Origin: a virus
Direction: 5' to 3' (one strand)
DNA length: 64,000 nucleotides
Virus record (IMG/VR): IMGVR_UViG_3300036770_008442
Location: 62,001-126,000 of that record
Below the pieces are notes generated by a model, which worked only from the letters and a program-made list of their open reading frames with translations, searched no databases and had not been told where the DNA came from. Of the stretch, positions 1 through 6,931 are shown one piece after another (position 1 is the first letter of the stretch; each line of letters opens with the position of its first letter). The position numbers were made by a program, and so were the translations under genes.

Positions 1-883
1 GACTAGCTTGAACTGCAATATTGGCGGTGTTCCCTAGAAGTGCTAAGAGTTCACCAGCTCCCGCTTGTTCTGAAAGTCCAGTAAATGCTCTGCCCAAAAC
101 CGATTTAAAAAATCCTTGATCAAATCCCTCTTGCTTTAATAAGTCAGCCTGGGTTTTTGACTGCCACACAAGTCCAGTAGAAAATCCTACAATATCACTT
201 AAAGAATTATCTGTTGCTCCGCCCCACCAGGTAACAGCTTGGGCAACAGGCCTACCCGCTCCCTGAAATTTAAAGTAATCAGATTGAATAACTCCATCGG
301 GCAAAGAAAGATTATCCCTCATGGGAGAGGGAAATCTTCTAAGAGTAATCATATAATTATTGGGGATAGTTCCATAATATTTACAATATAAAAAATCACC
401 CCATGTATAGGGAGCAGAAGCACCTCCCAAAATTTGAGAAGTCTGAAATGATGCAGACTCACTACTCCCTCCGCCTTCTGCTGCTTCTATAGCTTCATTA
501 GAATATTTAACCAGGGATCCAGCACTTGGATTTTTCGATTTAAAGGATGAAATTCCTGTATTAAAATCAGTTCTTTCCGATTTATAATACAGGTCAGTAA
601 AATTATTTCCGGAAGGATTTCTTAAGGAATAAAATAAAAACTGACCATATTTGTCCTGCCCATCTTGATAAAAACCTCCTCTATAAAAAAGAGTTCTTGC
701 AGTTGGGACAGTTAACGGAATGGCAGATCCTAAATTAGATCTAGCAGAAATCAGATTATCCGCTCCTTGCTGTCTTCCTACTTCACCTAGTGAGAAAGTT
801 TTTTCTGCCTGATTTTCCCTTATGTTTCTTTCAACTTCGGCGGAAGTAGGTGAATTAGTATTCGTAAATGTTTCGGATGACAT
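1..883 (-). CDS. Partial virion-like structural protein (C-terminus beyond window)
   Basis: An uninterrupted minus-strand frame starts at the ATG at 883 and runs off the left edge, giving about 294 residues. The translation begins MSSETFTNTNSPTSAE and is rich in Ser, Gly, Asn and aromatic residues. It has a segment with YTWGDFLYCKYYG and a later AVTWWGGATDNSL. I see no transmembrane segment near the N-terminus and no catalytic motif. The composition and its place at the end of a run of small genes in a T4-like genome suggest a baseplate or other virion component, but I do not recognise the family. The true length is unknown because the 3' end lies outside the window. Confidence 0.7.
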   Translation of the reverse strand, partial: MSSETFTNTNSPTSAEVERNIRENQAEKTFSLGEVGRQQGADNLISARSNLGSAIPLTVPTARTLFYRGGFYQDGQDKYGQFLFYSLRNPSGNNFTDLYYKSERTDFNTGISSFKSKNPSAGSLVKYSNEAIEAAEGGGSSESASFQTSQILGGASAPYTWGDFLYCKYYGTIPNNYMITLRRFPSPMRDNLSLPDGVIQSDYFKFQGAGRPVAQAVTWWGGATDNSLSDIVGFSTGLVWQSKTQADLLKQEGFDQGFFKSVLGRAFTGLSEQAGAGELLALLGNTANIAVQAS

Positions 884-895
884 GAAATAACAGTA

Positions 896-1234
896 CTATT
901 TTTCATCAATATGGATGGTATAGTCTATTTTTTCTTCTATTTCATTGTCTAAGAAATACCTTAGATTTTCAATGAAAGAAGAAGAAATATTCTTATAGAC
1001 CACCAAAATATCTTGAGTTTTAGTACTATATATTCCTTGTATAATTTTCCTCTGAACTGTATAGTTTATGACAAATTCGGACTCGGATGTCAAAAATTCT
1101 AAGCTATATCCGAGTTCTCTAATAATTTTACCAATATCTACTATAAAAAAAGAAGACTCTGGACAATGTTTTTTCTTAGCCTCTTTCGGGGAGCAATTAG
1201 TAAGAATAAATCTTATTTCCCTTGCTCCCTCCAT
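896..1234 (-). CDS. Small protein of unknown function (112 aa)
   Basis: The ATG at 1234 opens a 112-residue protein beginning MEGAREIRFILTNC. It has an alternating hydrophobic and charged pattern consistent with a small alpha/beta fold, ends in an acidic tail and contains two cysteines near the N-terminus. It starts two bases before the stop of the upstream gene and lies 12 bases before the next gene, so it is part of one operon. No recognisable motif was found. A plus-strand frame inside it is treated as a shadow. Confidence 0.7.
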   Translation of the reverse strand: MEGAREIRFILTNCSPKEAKKKHCPESSFFIVDIGKIIRELGYSLEFLTSESEFVINYTVQRKIIQGIYSTKTQDILVVYKNISSSFIENLRYFLDNEIEEKIDYTIHIDEK

Positions 1235-1236
1235 TA

Positions 1237-1581
1237 TTAGGCAATCTTTTCTTTAGAATCTAGAAAATTATCAGAATCAGATCCCTGAGGTAAATCGGAA
1301 TTCTGTAAATAATTAGAACCTAAAAAATCAAAAGAAGATCCAGAAACATTTTCATTAGAGTTGATGAGACCGGAAATAGATTCTCCCTCTATTCTTTCAG
1401 TATTTTTTCTCTCAGATTCAAGTTCTAAATTTTTAATTCTTTCCAAATGTCCGAGATGTAAATATTTACCCATCTCTTGGGATCTTCTATATCTTTCCCT
1501 CTGCTGATCTAAAGTTTCTTCTTTCCCTAAATACCCCAACTTTTTAGCAAGTTGTCTTCTTTGTCTTCTAGATTCACTCAT
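1237..1581 (-). CDS. Small basic/acidic hypothetical protein (114 aa)
   Basis: This 114-residue protein starts MSESRRQRRQLAKKLG. The first ~45 residues are strongly basic (RRQRRQLAKK, QQRERYRRSQ) and helical. The second half is Ser/Asn/Asp-rich and looks disordered. A basic N-terminal helix followed by an acidic tail could bind nucleic acid or a partner protein, but the family is not recognised. It is packed between the NUDIX gene upstream (11-base gap) and a small gene downstream (two-base gap), consistent with co-transcription. Confidence 0.65.
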   Translation of the reverse strand: MSESRRQRRQLAKKLGYLGKEETLDQQRERYRRSQEMGKYLHLGHLERIKNLELESERKNTERIEGESISGLINSNENVSGSSFDFLGSNYLQNSDLPQGSDSDNFLDSKEKIA

Positions 1582-1592
1582 TTTAGAATTTT

Positions 1593-2153
1593 TTAAATTG
1601 TACTTGATTTCGAAGGAGACGTACTTTGTATATCTATCCCCAAAACATATTTGAAAAGTTTTAAGAAGAGACCAGGGATAAAAATATCTTTAGCTTTTAC
1701 GACATCATTGGCTGGAATAAACATAAATTCCATCTCCTGTTCTTTCTGACTACCGTCTGTAATAGGATCTCTCTTTTCTATATTCGTAACATCAACCGCA
1801 AAGCAAGGTTGTTCGTGTTGGACGAATTTAGACGAAGTTACAGATCCAAGATAATACCATCTTTTATTATCAGAAACCTCGAATCCAGCTTCCTCGAGCA
1901 ACTCTCTTTTGGCCGTTGTCAATAAATCAGGATCTTCGTCTTCAGTTGTTCCTGTAATCAGGGTAACAGAATATCCTTCATCCCTGAATGGATTTTTTTC
2001 TTTCAAAACACCAATTCCAAGTGGAAGTCCTTCCTCATCAGAAACAAAAGGCATAATGACAACATTGACAAAGAGAGGCATTACACCCACTTCATTATCG
2101 ATTTCTATTAAATGTATATTTGGCGCCTCATACAGAATTTTGCGTTGACTCAT
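1593..2153 (-). CDS. NUDIX hydrolase
   Basis: A 186-residue protein with a NUDIX box at residues 68-91: glycine G68, then the core RELLEEAGF at 83-91 containing the metal-binding Glu residues. The spacing between the first glycine and the RE core is one residue longer than the textbook GX5EX7REUXEEXGU pattern, and the first Glu is displaced. The family hydrolyses nucleoside diphosphates linked to another moiety; T4-like phages carry NUDIX enzymes of this size (T4 NudE is one), and ADP-ribose or ADP-sugar substrates are common. The 5' end overlaps the upstream gene by 26 bases, so translation is probably coupled. The substrate cannot be read from the sequence. Confidence 0.85.
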   Translation of the reverse strand: MSQRKILYEAPNIHLIEIDNEVGVMPLFVNVVIMPFVSDEEGLPLGIGVLKEKNPFRDEGYSVTLITGTTEDEDPDLLTTAKRELLEEAGFEVSDNKRWYYLGSVTSSKFVQHEQPCFAVDVTNIEKRDPITDGSQKEQEMEFMFIPANDVVKAKDIFIPGLFLKLFKYVLGIDIQSTSPSKSSTI

Positions 2154-2781
2154 TTTGTTCTGCTATATTTTTGGTTGTTTTTTTCTTCTCATAATATGCT
2201 GCAATTGACTCAGCCAAAGCAGATCTGACGTCCTCCATATCAATTCCTTCCGTTACATAATCAATTATCTCCGAATCCGCATCTTCAAATGAACTGACTA
2301 GAACTTGATAAAGATTCTTCGTTGGAAGATTGATTTTTAGATTTAAAGAAACCTCTACCCAATTGGATTTTTGTTTTTTTAATAGTGTATATATCGGAGA
2401 TTCTTTGATCTCAGCTTTAGCAGAGGAAACATGATTTTTTCTAGTTTCTTGTTCTTCTATTAAATAATTATTGGGTAAAATAGCTGGAGAAGATATTGGG
2501 ATAATATCATCAGGAATAGGAATCGAGTATTGTTCCATGTACTCTTCTAGAATGTCTAGATTTATCCTTTTACCACTCCTGAAAAGAACATAGGTCATAC
2601 CCGTTGATTCGTCAATCTCAACATCTTTATATTTCTCAGATGATCCCATGCTTTCACCTTTGATCCAAAGAAAAGTTTTTTCGGAGAGATCCGACTTAAT
2701 TTCTTCTAAAGTTTTTTCCTTTATTTCCATATTTTTTTTTCTAGAGAAAATCGAATTTAACCATCTCATAAATTGAGACAT
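2128..2781 (-). CDS. Hypothetical protein (217 aa)
   Basis: Starts at the ATG at 2781 (MSQFMRWLNSIFSRKK). The N-terminus is short, basic and amphipathic, followed by a charged region, a hydrophobic beta-rich middle (VEVSLNLKINLP) and a helical C-terminus ending in a Lys-rich, Asn/Gln-rich tail. No known motif. The last 26 bases overlap the NUDIX gene. A GATATATA 8-mer occurs inside this coding region at 2388-2395, but it lies more than 200 bases from the next start and I do not treat it as a promoter. Confidence 0.65.
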   Translation of the reverse strand: MSQFMRWLNSIFSRKKNMEIKEKTLEEIKSDLSEKTFLWIKGESMGSSEKYKDVEIDESTGMTYVLFRSGKRINLDILEEYMEQYSIPIPDDIIPISSPAILPNNYLIEEQETRKNHVSSAKAEIKESPIYTLLKKQKSNWVEVSLNLKINLPTKNLYQVLVSSFEDADSEIIDYVTEGIDMEDVRSALAESIAAYYEKKKTTKNIAEQNESTQNSV

Positions 2782-2865
2782 TAAGAAATATTTTAGTCAC
2801 TATTCAGTAAAATAGTATCCAGGGGATTTAGACTTTTATATTCGATAAAGAAATTAAGTTCCGAT

Positions 2866-3792
2866 TTATCTCTTATAAAATTTAGATCTCGCATCAGAAT
2901 ACATTTCCTCTATGTGTTTTACCGGTATAGTATTCTTTAAAGCATCCATGACTTGAAGTATTTCCAGATGCTCTTTTTTATTTTTCTGTATATCTTCTTT
3001 AGAATTTGAATTATCCTTCCAGGTGTGATATTTCAATGATTTCAGCAGATAATCCACCAATTTTTTCTGGCCTGGTTCCGTATCTAAACCTAAACAAACC
3101 TGAACGAGATAAGAGTCCATGGGTGAAGATAGCATATCCCCTATCGAGTCATGAGAAGCCTCATACTTACAATGTTGGGTTTTATATTTACATAAAAAAT
3201 CCCCTCCTGTTTTATTGATTACGAGACATGGATGAACATCAGAGTCCTTTTTGAAAAAAGAAATTTTCTTAAACAGATTAAGATCATCTTTCTTCAGTAT
3301 CTCCACAAAATACCCATTTTCCAACTCGCATTCATAGGACTTTTGTCCGAGTCTATGGATTTTTTTTACCCTTGAATCTAGACCTAGTGTATCCAGTAAA
3401 ATTTCTAGATCGTCCGAAATTTGACTGAGCGGATCCTGAATTTTAGAAATTTTAGAAGTCAGATAATAATCAATGAAATCCTCAAATAATGCAGAGTTCC
3501 GATCGTCATTAAACCAATTCATATCGGTTTTTACTGTGATTACACTTTTGGAATCTAGATCTTTTTTAGATATGCATTTAGAAGGAATTGATATTTTTTG
3601 ATCCTTAAAATTAAAGGTCACATTTTCATCATCCTCGTCTAAAGAAATGCGGTCATTGTTCCCATTTTTGGAGACCTTGATCTTCAGGGTGCCATCAATA
3701 AATGGACCTAATATCCCGGCTTCCTTTTTCGAAAAAGAACCTAGTGATTCTTTTTTCTTAAAATTTAAAAAGTTAACTGCTTTGTTACTCAT
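2866..3792 (-). CDS. Hypothetical protein (308 aa)
   Basis: A 308-residue, Lys/Asp-rich soluble protein starting MSNKAVNFLNFKKKES. The middle (residues ~100-160) looks helical and there are five cysteines scattered through the central and C-terminal part. A C-terminal helix (EEMYSDARSKFYKR) closes the protein. The start overlaps the end of the upstream gene by 8 bases, which suggests translational coupling. I do not recognise the family. A 73-base non-coding gap follows it before the next gene, with no clear terminator. Confidence 0.65.
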   Translation of the reverse strand: MSNKAVNFLNFKKKESLGSFSKKEAGILGPFIDGTLKIKVSKNGNNDRISLDEDDENVTFNFKDQKISIPSKCISKKDLDSKSVITVKTDMNWFNDDRNSALFEDFIDYYLTSKISKIQDPLSQISDDLEILLDTLGLDSRVKKIHRLGQKSYECELENGYFVEILKKDDLNLFKKISFFKKDSDVHPCLVINKTGGDFLCKYKTQHCKYEASHDSIGDMLSSPMDSYLVQVCLGLDTEPGQKKLVDYLLKSLKYHTWKDNSNSKEDIQKNKKEHLEILQVMDALKNTIPVKHIEEMYSDARSKFYKR

Positions 3793-4222
3793 TTTCCCCG
3801 AAAAATACGACTATATAAAAATCTTTTGGATTCATTGATTTTTTCATATCAATAGACAGTGAAACGGGATTGCTTGGAATAATTCTTTCCCCCTTTTTGC
3901 ACAAAACCAAAGATGGATCAATATTCTCGCCTGGAACTATATCAAACTCAAACTCTTTTGGTGGATCTGGATATTGATCACAATAAATTTCAATTTCTAT
4001 ATTCGATATTTTGAAGGATAAGTCCTGAATTCCCTCTTTGGATCTTTGAATACTAACTTGATATTCAATCTCACACTTAAGGTCATCGACGTCAGTCAAT
4101 TCGGGAGGTCTATTTGACAATTCAACATCCAAAAAAGAAAGATCACAAAAAAAAGTGTGATCACTCGAAAAGTTTTTATTTTTAGAAACGCTGTATGAAT
4201 TATAGTCCTGAATTCTAGCCAT
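3785..4222 (-). CDS. Hypothetical protein (145 aa), first gene of a minus-strand unit
   Basis: I place the start at the ATG at 4222 (MARIQDYNSYSV). A TTG three bases upstream is also in frame but less likely. The protein is predicted to be beta-rich, with two conserved-looking Pro/Asp stretches (NRPPELTDVDD, YDQYPDPP-like). No motif is recognised. A GATATATA promoter motif lies 24 bases before the start, making this the first gene of the leftmost operon. The plus-strand gene on its other side is transcribed divergently. Confidence 0.65.
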   Translation of the reverse strand: MARIQDYNSYSVSKNKNFSSDHTFFCDLSFLDVELSNRPPELTDVDDLKCEIEYQVSIQRSKEGIQDLSFKISNIEIEIYCDQYPDPPKEFEFDIVPGENIDPSLVLCKKGERIIPSNPVSLSIDMKKSMNPKDFYIVVFFGENE

Positions 4223-4245
4223 CAAAAATCGGGTATTTTACTGCC

Positions 4246-4253
4246 TATATATC
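4246..4253 (-). promoter_or_regulatory. Late-promoter-like GATATATA motif
   Basis: The minus strand reads TTATTGGATATATAGGC, 24 bases before the ATG at 4222. This matches the recurrent GATATATA element seen before many genes in the window and resembles the T4 late -10 element. It faces away from a TATATAAA element on the plus strand at 4302, forming a divergent promoter region. Confidence 0.6.
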
Positions 4254-4301
4254 CAATAAAAAAATACTATTTCTTTCCAAATCGGATTTTCTAAATCTGA
4301 A

Positions 4302-4309
4302 TATATAAA
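4302..4309 (+). promoter_or_regulatory. Plus-strand TATATAAA promoter-like element
   Basis: The plus strand reads GAATATATAAAATAAAAT just before the only plus-strand gene. It is the same AT-rich core as the minus-strand motif but with A instead of G two bases upstream. The motif ends 8 bases before the first ATG (4317), so transcription may begin at or near that codon, which would favour the second ATG at 4326. Confidence 0.45.
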
Positions 4310-4316
4310 ATAAAAT

Positions 4317-5054
4317 ATGCGTACCATGAAGGATTTAAAAGCAACATGGTTTATCGAAAATCCTATTGATCAAGAACATAAGCAATATCTGCTGCTTGAC
4401 TTTCTAAAGAGTGTTAATCAGGATATTTACGACGAAGACATTTACTATCCGATTAAAAGAATTTTTTCTATGATCAAGGAACTCACCTATTCTAGAATTC
4501 TAATTCAGGAAGGAAATGAAATTTCATCCAAAAAATTAAACAGAGAATTAGAAGCCATCAACAAATACATTCAGGAAGCAAACTTATCAACAGAGGAAAA
4601 AGAGGAATGTCTAAAAATCATCGAATCTTCCCTCTCAATTTTATACAAGTATGCAGAACTCGGAATGGAGTTATGGAAAAATATAGAGAAGAGAATCAGA
4701 ACTTATGATCTGCAAACAGCCAAAAAATCAGATCATCAAGAATATGGGATCTTGCTTTTTCGAAACATGGCTTCGGATAAAATTTATCCCTACTGGTGGC
4801 AAAAAGAGAAAACAAATTCAGGATCAAAGGGTGGAACCCTTTTAAAATATGTAGAAATTAAAAATCCATATTTTATATTATCCTATGAGTTCTGTGTTCA
4901 TGAAATTATCGAATCCATGGGATTAAAAGATAAAAGGGATCCAGTAATCACGATCATGGAGGTATATGAAGATTTCAATAAAGAATCTGTGATTTTGAAA
5001 ATAGCAAAAGAGCTATTCATAAGAAAAATATACCTCGAGGAGAATCAAAGATAA
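4317..5054 (+). CDS. Lone plus-strand hypothetical protein (245 aa)
   Basis: This is the only gene on the plus strand. It encodes 245 residues (MRTMKDLKATWFIE) and could instead start at the ATG at 4326 if the promoter-like element at 4302 sets the 5' end. The first ~140 residues are helical and charged (EEKEECLKIIESSLSIL). The C-terminal half contains a Trp/Tyr-rich segment (YPYWWQKEKTN) followed by a helical tail. There is no signal peptide or transmembrane segment. It converges on the glycosyltransferase-like gene with a two-base gap. I do not recognise the family. The opposite orientation suggests separate regulation, perhaps early expression. Confidence 0.7.
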   Translation: MRTMKDLKATWFIENPIDQEHKQYLLLDFLKSVNQDIYDEDIYYPIKRIFSMIKELTYSRILIQEGNEISSKKLNRELEAINKYIQEANLSTEEKEECLKIIESSLSILYKYAELGMELWKNIEKRIRTYDLQTAKKSDHQEYGILLFRNMASDKIYPYWWQKEKTNSGSKGGTLLKYVEIKNPYFILSYEFCVHEIIESMGLKDKRDPVITIMEVYEDFNKESVILKIAKELFIRKIYLEENQR

Positions 5055-5056
5055 AT

Positions 5057-5725
5057 TTATTGGGATTCTTTCCAAACATTATCTATGAGTGAAAATCCTT
5101 GGTGTTGAACTGCTAATCTTTCTTTGATGATTGCAAATCTAGAATTTCCACTAGACCAAAAAGCCTCATTAAACCAAATATCAGGACTATCCCAAGATAA
5201 ATTTTCTAAAGCATTTAAAATAATCTGTCTAGAACTTTGGGGTATAACCACACAATGGGCCAGGATAATCTTGTTAGTGATGTAGAAATTCAGATTCTCC
5301 TGATCAAACTCTATATAAGGAGATTGTAAATGACCATTAACGTATCTCGATCCAAGAGAAAGATAATGCGCCTTCTTTTCATTCAAAAATTCCAAACCCT
5401 CCTTCAGTCTATTCACAAATTCATCATGGCTACATACTAGGATACAATCACATTCACAGAGTACTAAAGCTTCAATGTCCTCTGTAAAATTATCCAGGAT
5501 AGCCTTTTTAAAAGACTGAAATGCTCCATAATGACCCGGACCGTGATTAGTAAAAGGTGATTGAGTTACGGCAGGAATTTTTTTCCAATCTTCTCCAGAG
5601 TATCTTTGATTGATCTGTTGAATGTAATTAATACCCATATTTCCCAAAGGAGAAAGGGATTTAATAGATTCCTGTTCTCTCTCCGTGTCTACCTCCGTTA
5701 GAATATGAACCAGTTTTATATTCAT
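5057..5725 (-). CDS. Glycosyltransferase-like protein
   Basis: I choose the ATG at 5725 (MNIKLVHILTEVDTEREQE), giving 222 residues. A longer frame reaching 5779 runs through a tRNA-like sequence and would be spurious. The fold signature is a strand at the N-terminus (KLVHIL), a helical region with HGPGHYGAFQSFKKAI, then ALVLCECDCILV, whose C-E-C-D-C resembles the acidic metal/nucleotide-sugar site of GT-A enzymes. Later segments (SPYIEFD, NLSWDSPDIWFNEAF) fit an acceptor region. The call is by pattern only; the donor and acceptor are unknown. The gene converges with the plus-strand gene and lies 17 bases downstream of the tRNA-like gene. Confidence 0.5.
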   Translation of the reverse strand: MNIKLVHILTEVDTEREQESIKSLSPLGNMGINYIQQINQRYSGEDWKKIPAVTQSPFTNHGPGHYGAFQSFKKAILDNFTEDIEALVLCECDCILVCSHDEFVNRLKEGLEFLNEKKAHYLSLGSRYVNGHLQSPYIEFDQENLNFYITNKIILAHCVVIPQSSRQIILNALENLSWDSPDIWFNEAFWSSGNSRFAIIKERLAVQHQGFSLIDNVWKESQ

Positions 5726-5742
5726 GATAACAATTAAAATTG

Positions 5743-5813
5743 ACAGGATAGCAGGATTCGAACCTGCATTTCTGCACACTTCACAGATGCGCTACCCATT
5801 GCGCTTTATCCCG
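5743..5813 (-). tRNA. tRNA-like gene with an atypical anticodon arm
   Basis: The minus strand folds into a cloverleaf of 71 nt without an encoded CCA. The acceptor stem is CGGGATA/TATCCTG (7 bp, one G-T). The D-stem is GCGC/GCGC with loop AATGGGTA containing the conserved GG. The T-arm is GCAGG-TTCGAAT-CCTGC with a canonical TTCGAAT loop. The anticodon stem TCTGT/GCAGA encloses GAAGTGT, which lacks the usual T33, and the variable loop is only three nt (AAT). The nominal anticodon AGT is therefore unreliable and the amino acid identity cannot be assigned. Acceptor and T-arm quality argue that this is a real tRNA or a recently decayed one. Confidence 0.7.
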
Positions 5814-5850
5814 AAATAAGATTTGTAAAAATAGGATAATCGAATTCCAA

Positions 5851-6219
5851 TTAGAATTTGTTGGAATCAAATTCATTTAATCTAGAAATGAAGAACTCAT
5901 AAGATTCATTTTCCGAAGTGTCCATAGTGGCTCTCATCCCAGGATCAATATTAGTGCTTCCGACCCCGTTAATATAATTTCTTTCGCCAAAAGCATTATA
6001 TCCTGGAACCTGTATTCCGGCTTTTTCTGGTGAAAAAACAGCATCTGCATATCCAACCCAATCGTAAGCAGGCTCTCTCTTTATCTTATGTAATCCAGAT
6101 CTGCCCTCTGTACTTGTCTGATTTTCTTCAGAAAATGGTTTAAAATTTTCATCGTGGACTTTTTTTCTGAATTGATCAAAGTCTAATATTTCTCTTTTAG
6201 AAACGTCGTTTATATTCAT
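5851..6219 (-). CDS. Hypothetical protein with a possible capsid-targeting-like N-terminus (122 aa)
   Basis: 122 residues starting MNINDVSKREILDFDQFRKK. The N-terminal stretch ILDFDQFRKKVHDEN resembles the FxEF...E segments found in several head-region proteins here, though it lacks the full [LIV]NE site. The rest is Gly/Asn-rich and low in hydrophobics, with AYDWVGYADAVFSPEKAG in the middle. No enzymatic motif. It lies 12 bases after the gene at 6232-6885 and is probably co-transcribed from the promoter at 6906. It could be a small internal head protein, which is inference only. Confidence 0.55.
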   Translation of the reverse strand: MNINDVSKREILDFDQFRKKVHDENFKPFSEENQTSTEGRSGLHKIKREPAYDWVGYADAVFSPEKAGIQVPGYNAFGERNYINGVGSTNIDPGMRATMDTSENESYEFFISRLNEFDSNKF

Positions 6220-6231
6220 GACAAATTAAGA

Positions 6232-6885
6232 TTAAGTGAATGCTTTAGCTTCTTTTGCTCCCCCAGTAGATAAACTAGATAATCTAGATAGAAAATCATC
6301 CACCATATTACCCGATTTTTCAGATTGACCAGATTTAGACTGAAGAGCGCTTTCCATTTTAGACCTTTCTGATGGAGTAAGATTTTTAGCAAATTGATCC
6401 TGAGATTCTGGTTGAAACCCAGTAAAGGCTTCCAAATAAAATTTTTCTAGGGATTTTCTAAATTGTTCCCTTTTAACTTGATTACTAAATAATTCGGAGA
6501 TAGTTTTATAAATCAGCCCTTTATTATCGATCCCCAATTTTTCAGCTATTCCATCTAGACCCATTTCTACTAAAAATTCCATAGTTGCGTCTGCTGCTTT
6601 AGGAGCTAAATATCCAGCTTTAGCTTTACCCTGGAAGATAATTATGAAATAATCTGTTACTGGTATCTGCTCAATAAAATTCTGAACTAGTTTACTAAAA
6701 ATAGAATCTTCATTTATTCCTAGCATAGAAAGAAGATAAGCAGTAACCTTAGCCTTAAAAACATCTCCTATGGAAGTTGCAATAGAACTAAATCCAGATC
6801 CAATAGACCCAAAGAAATCCTTTAAGTCCTCATTCATATCAAGGGATCCGTTTTTATTTATACGAAATTCATGAAAAGTCATCAT
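6232..6885 (-). CDS. Hypothetical putative internal head protein (217 aa)
   Basis: I start it at the ATG at 6885 (MMTFHEFRINKNGSLDMNED). A TTG-initiated extension to 6915 would run across the GATATATA promoter motif at 6906-6913 and is rejected. The N-terminus reads TFHEFR...SLDMNE, ending at E19, similar to the capsid-targeting/prohead protease sites of neighbouring head proteins. Next come a Gly/Ser-rich amphipathic stretch (DFFGSIGSGFSSIATSIGDVF) and a helical body with hydrophobic IPVTDYFIIIF. The C-terminus is Ser/Gly-rich. Function unknown. The context suggests a packaged protein, possibly membrane-active. Confidence 0.55.
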   Translation of the reverse strand: MMTFHEFRINKNGSLDMNEDLKDFFGSIGSGFSSIATSIGDVFKAKVTAYLLSMLGINEDSIFSKLVQNFIEQIPVTDYFIIIFQGKAKAGYLAPKAADATMEFLVEMGLDGIAEKLGIDNKGLIYKTISELFSNQVKREQFRKSLEKFYLEAFTGFQPESQDQFAKNLTPSERSKMESALQSKSGQSEKSGNMVDDFLSRLSSLSTGGAKEAKAFT

Positions 6886-6905
6886 AGATGAATATCTTTT
6901 TCTCT

Positions 6906-6913
6906 TATATATC
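6906..6913 (-). promoter_or_regulatory. Late-promoter-like GATATATA motif
   Basis: The minus strand reads CTTTTGATATATAAGAG, 21 bases before the ATG at 6885. It lies between the asparagine synthase gene's stop (6932) and this gene, and it decides the start codon of the downstream gene. Confidence 0.6.
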
Positions 6914-6931
6914 AAAAGAAAATAGATTTAT

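Noticed and set aside
2388-2395. GATATATA inside the 2128-2781 gene
   Set aside because: It is more than 200 bases from the next start and encodes ordinary codons; likely coincidental.
5726-5779. N-terminal extension of the glycosyltransferase-like gene
   Set aside because: It would translate part of the tRNA-like sequence (reading GSNPAIL), and a normal ATG start lies at 5725.
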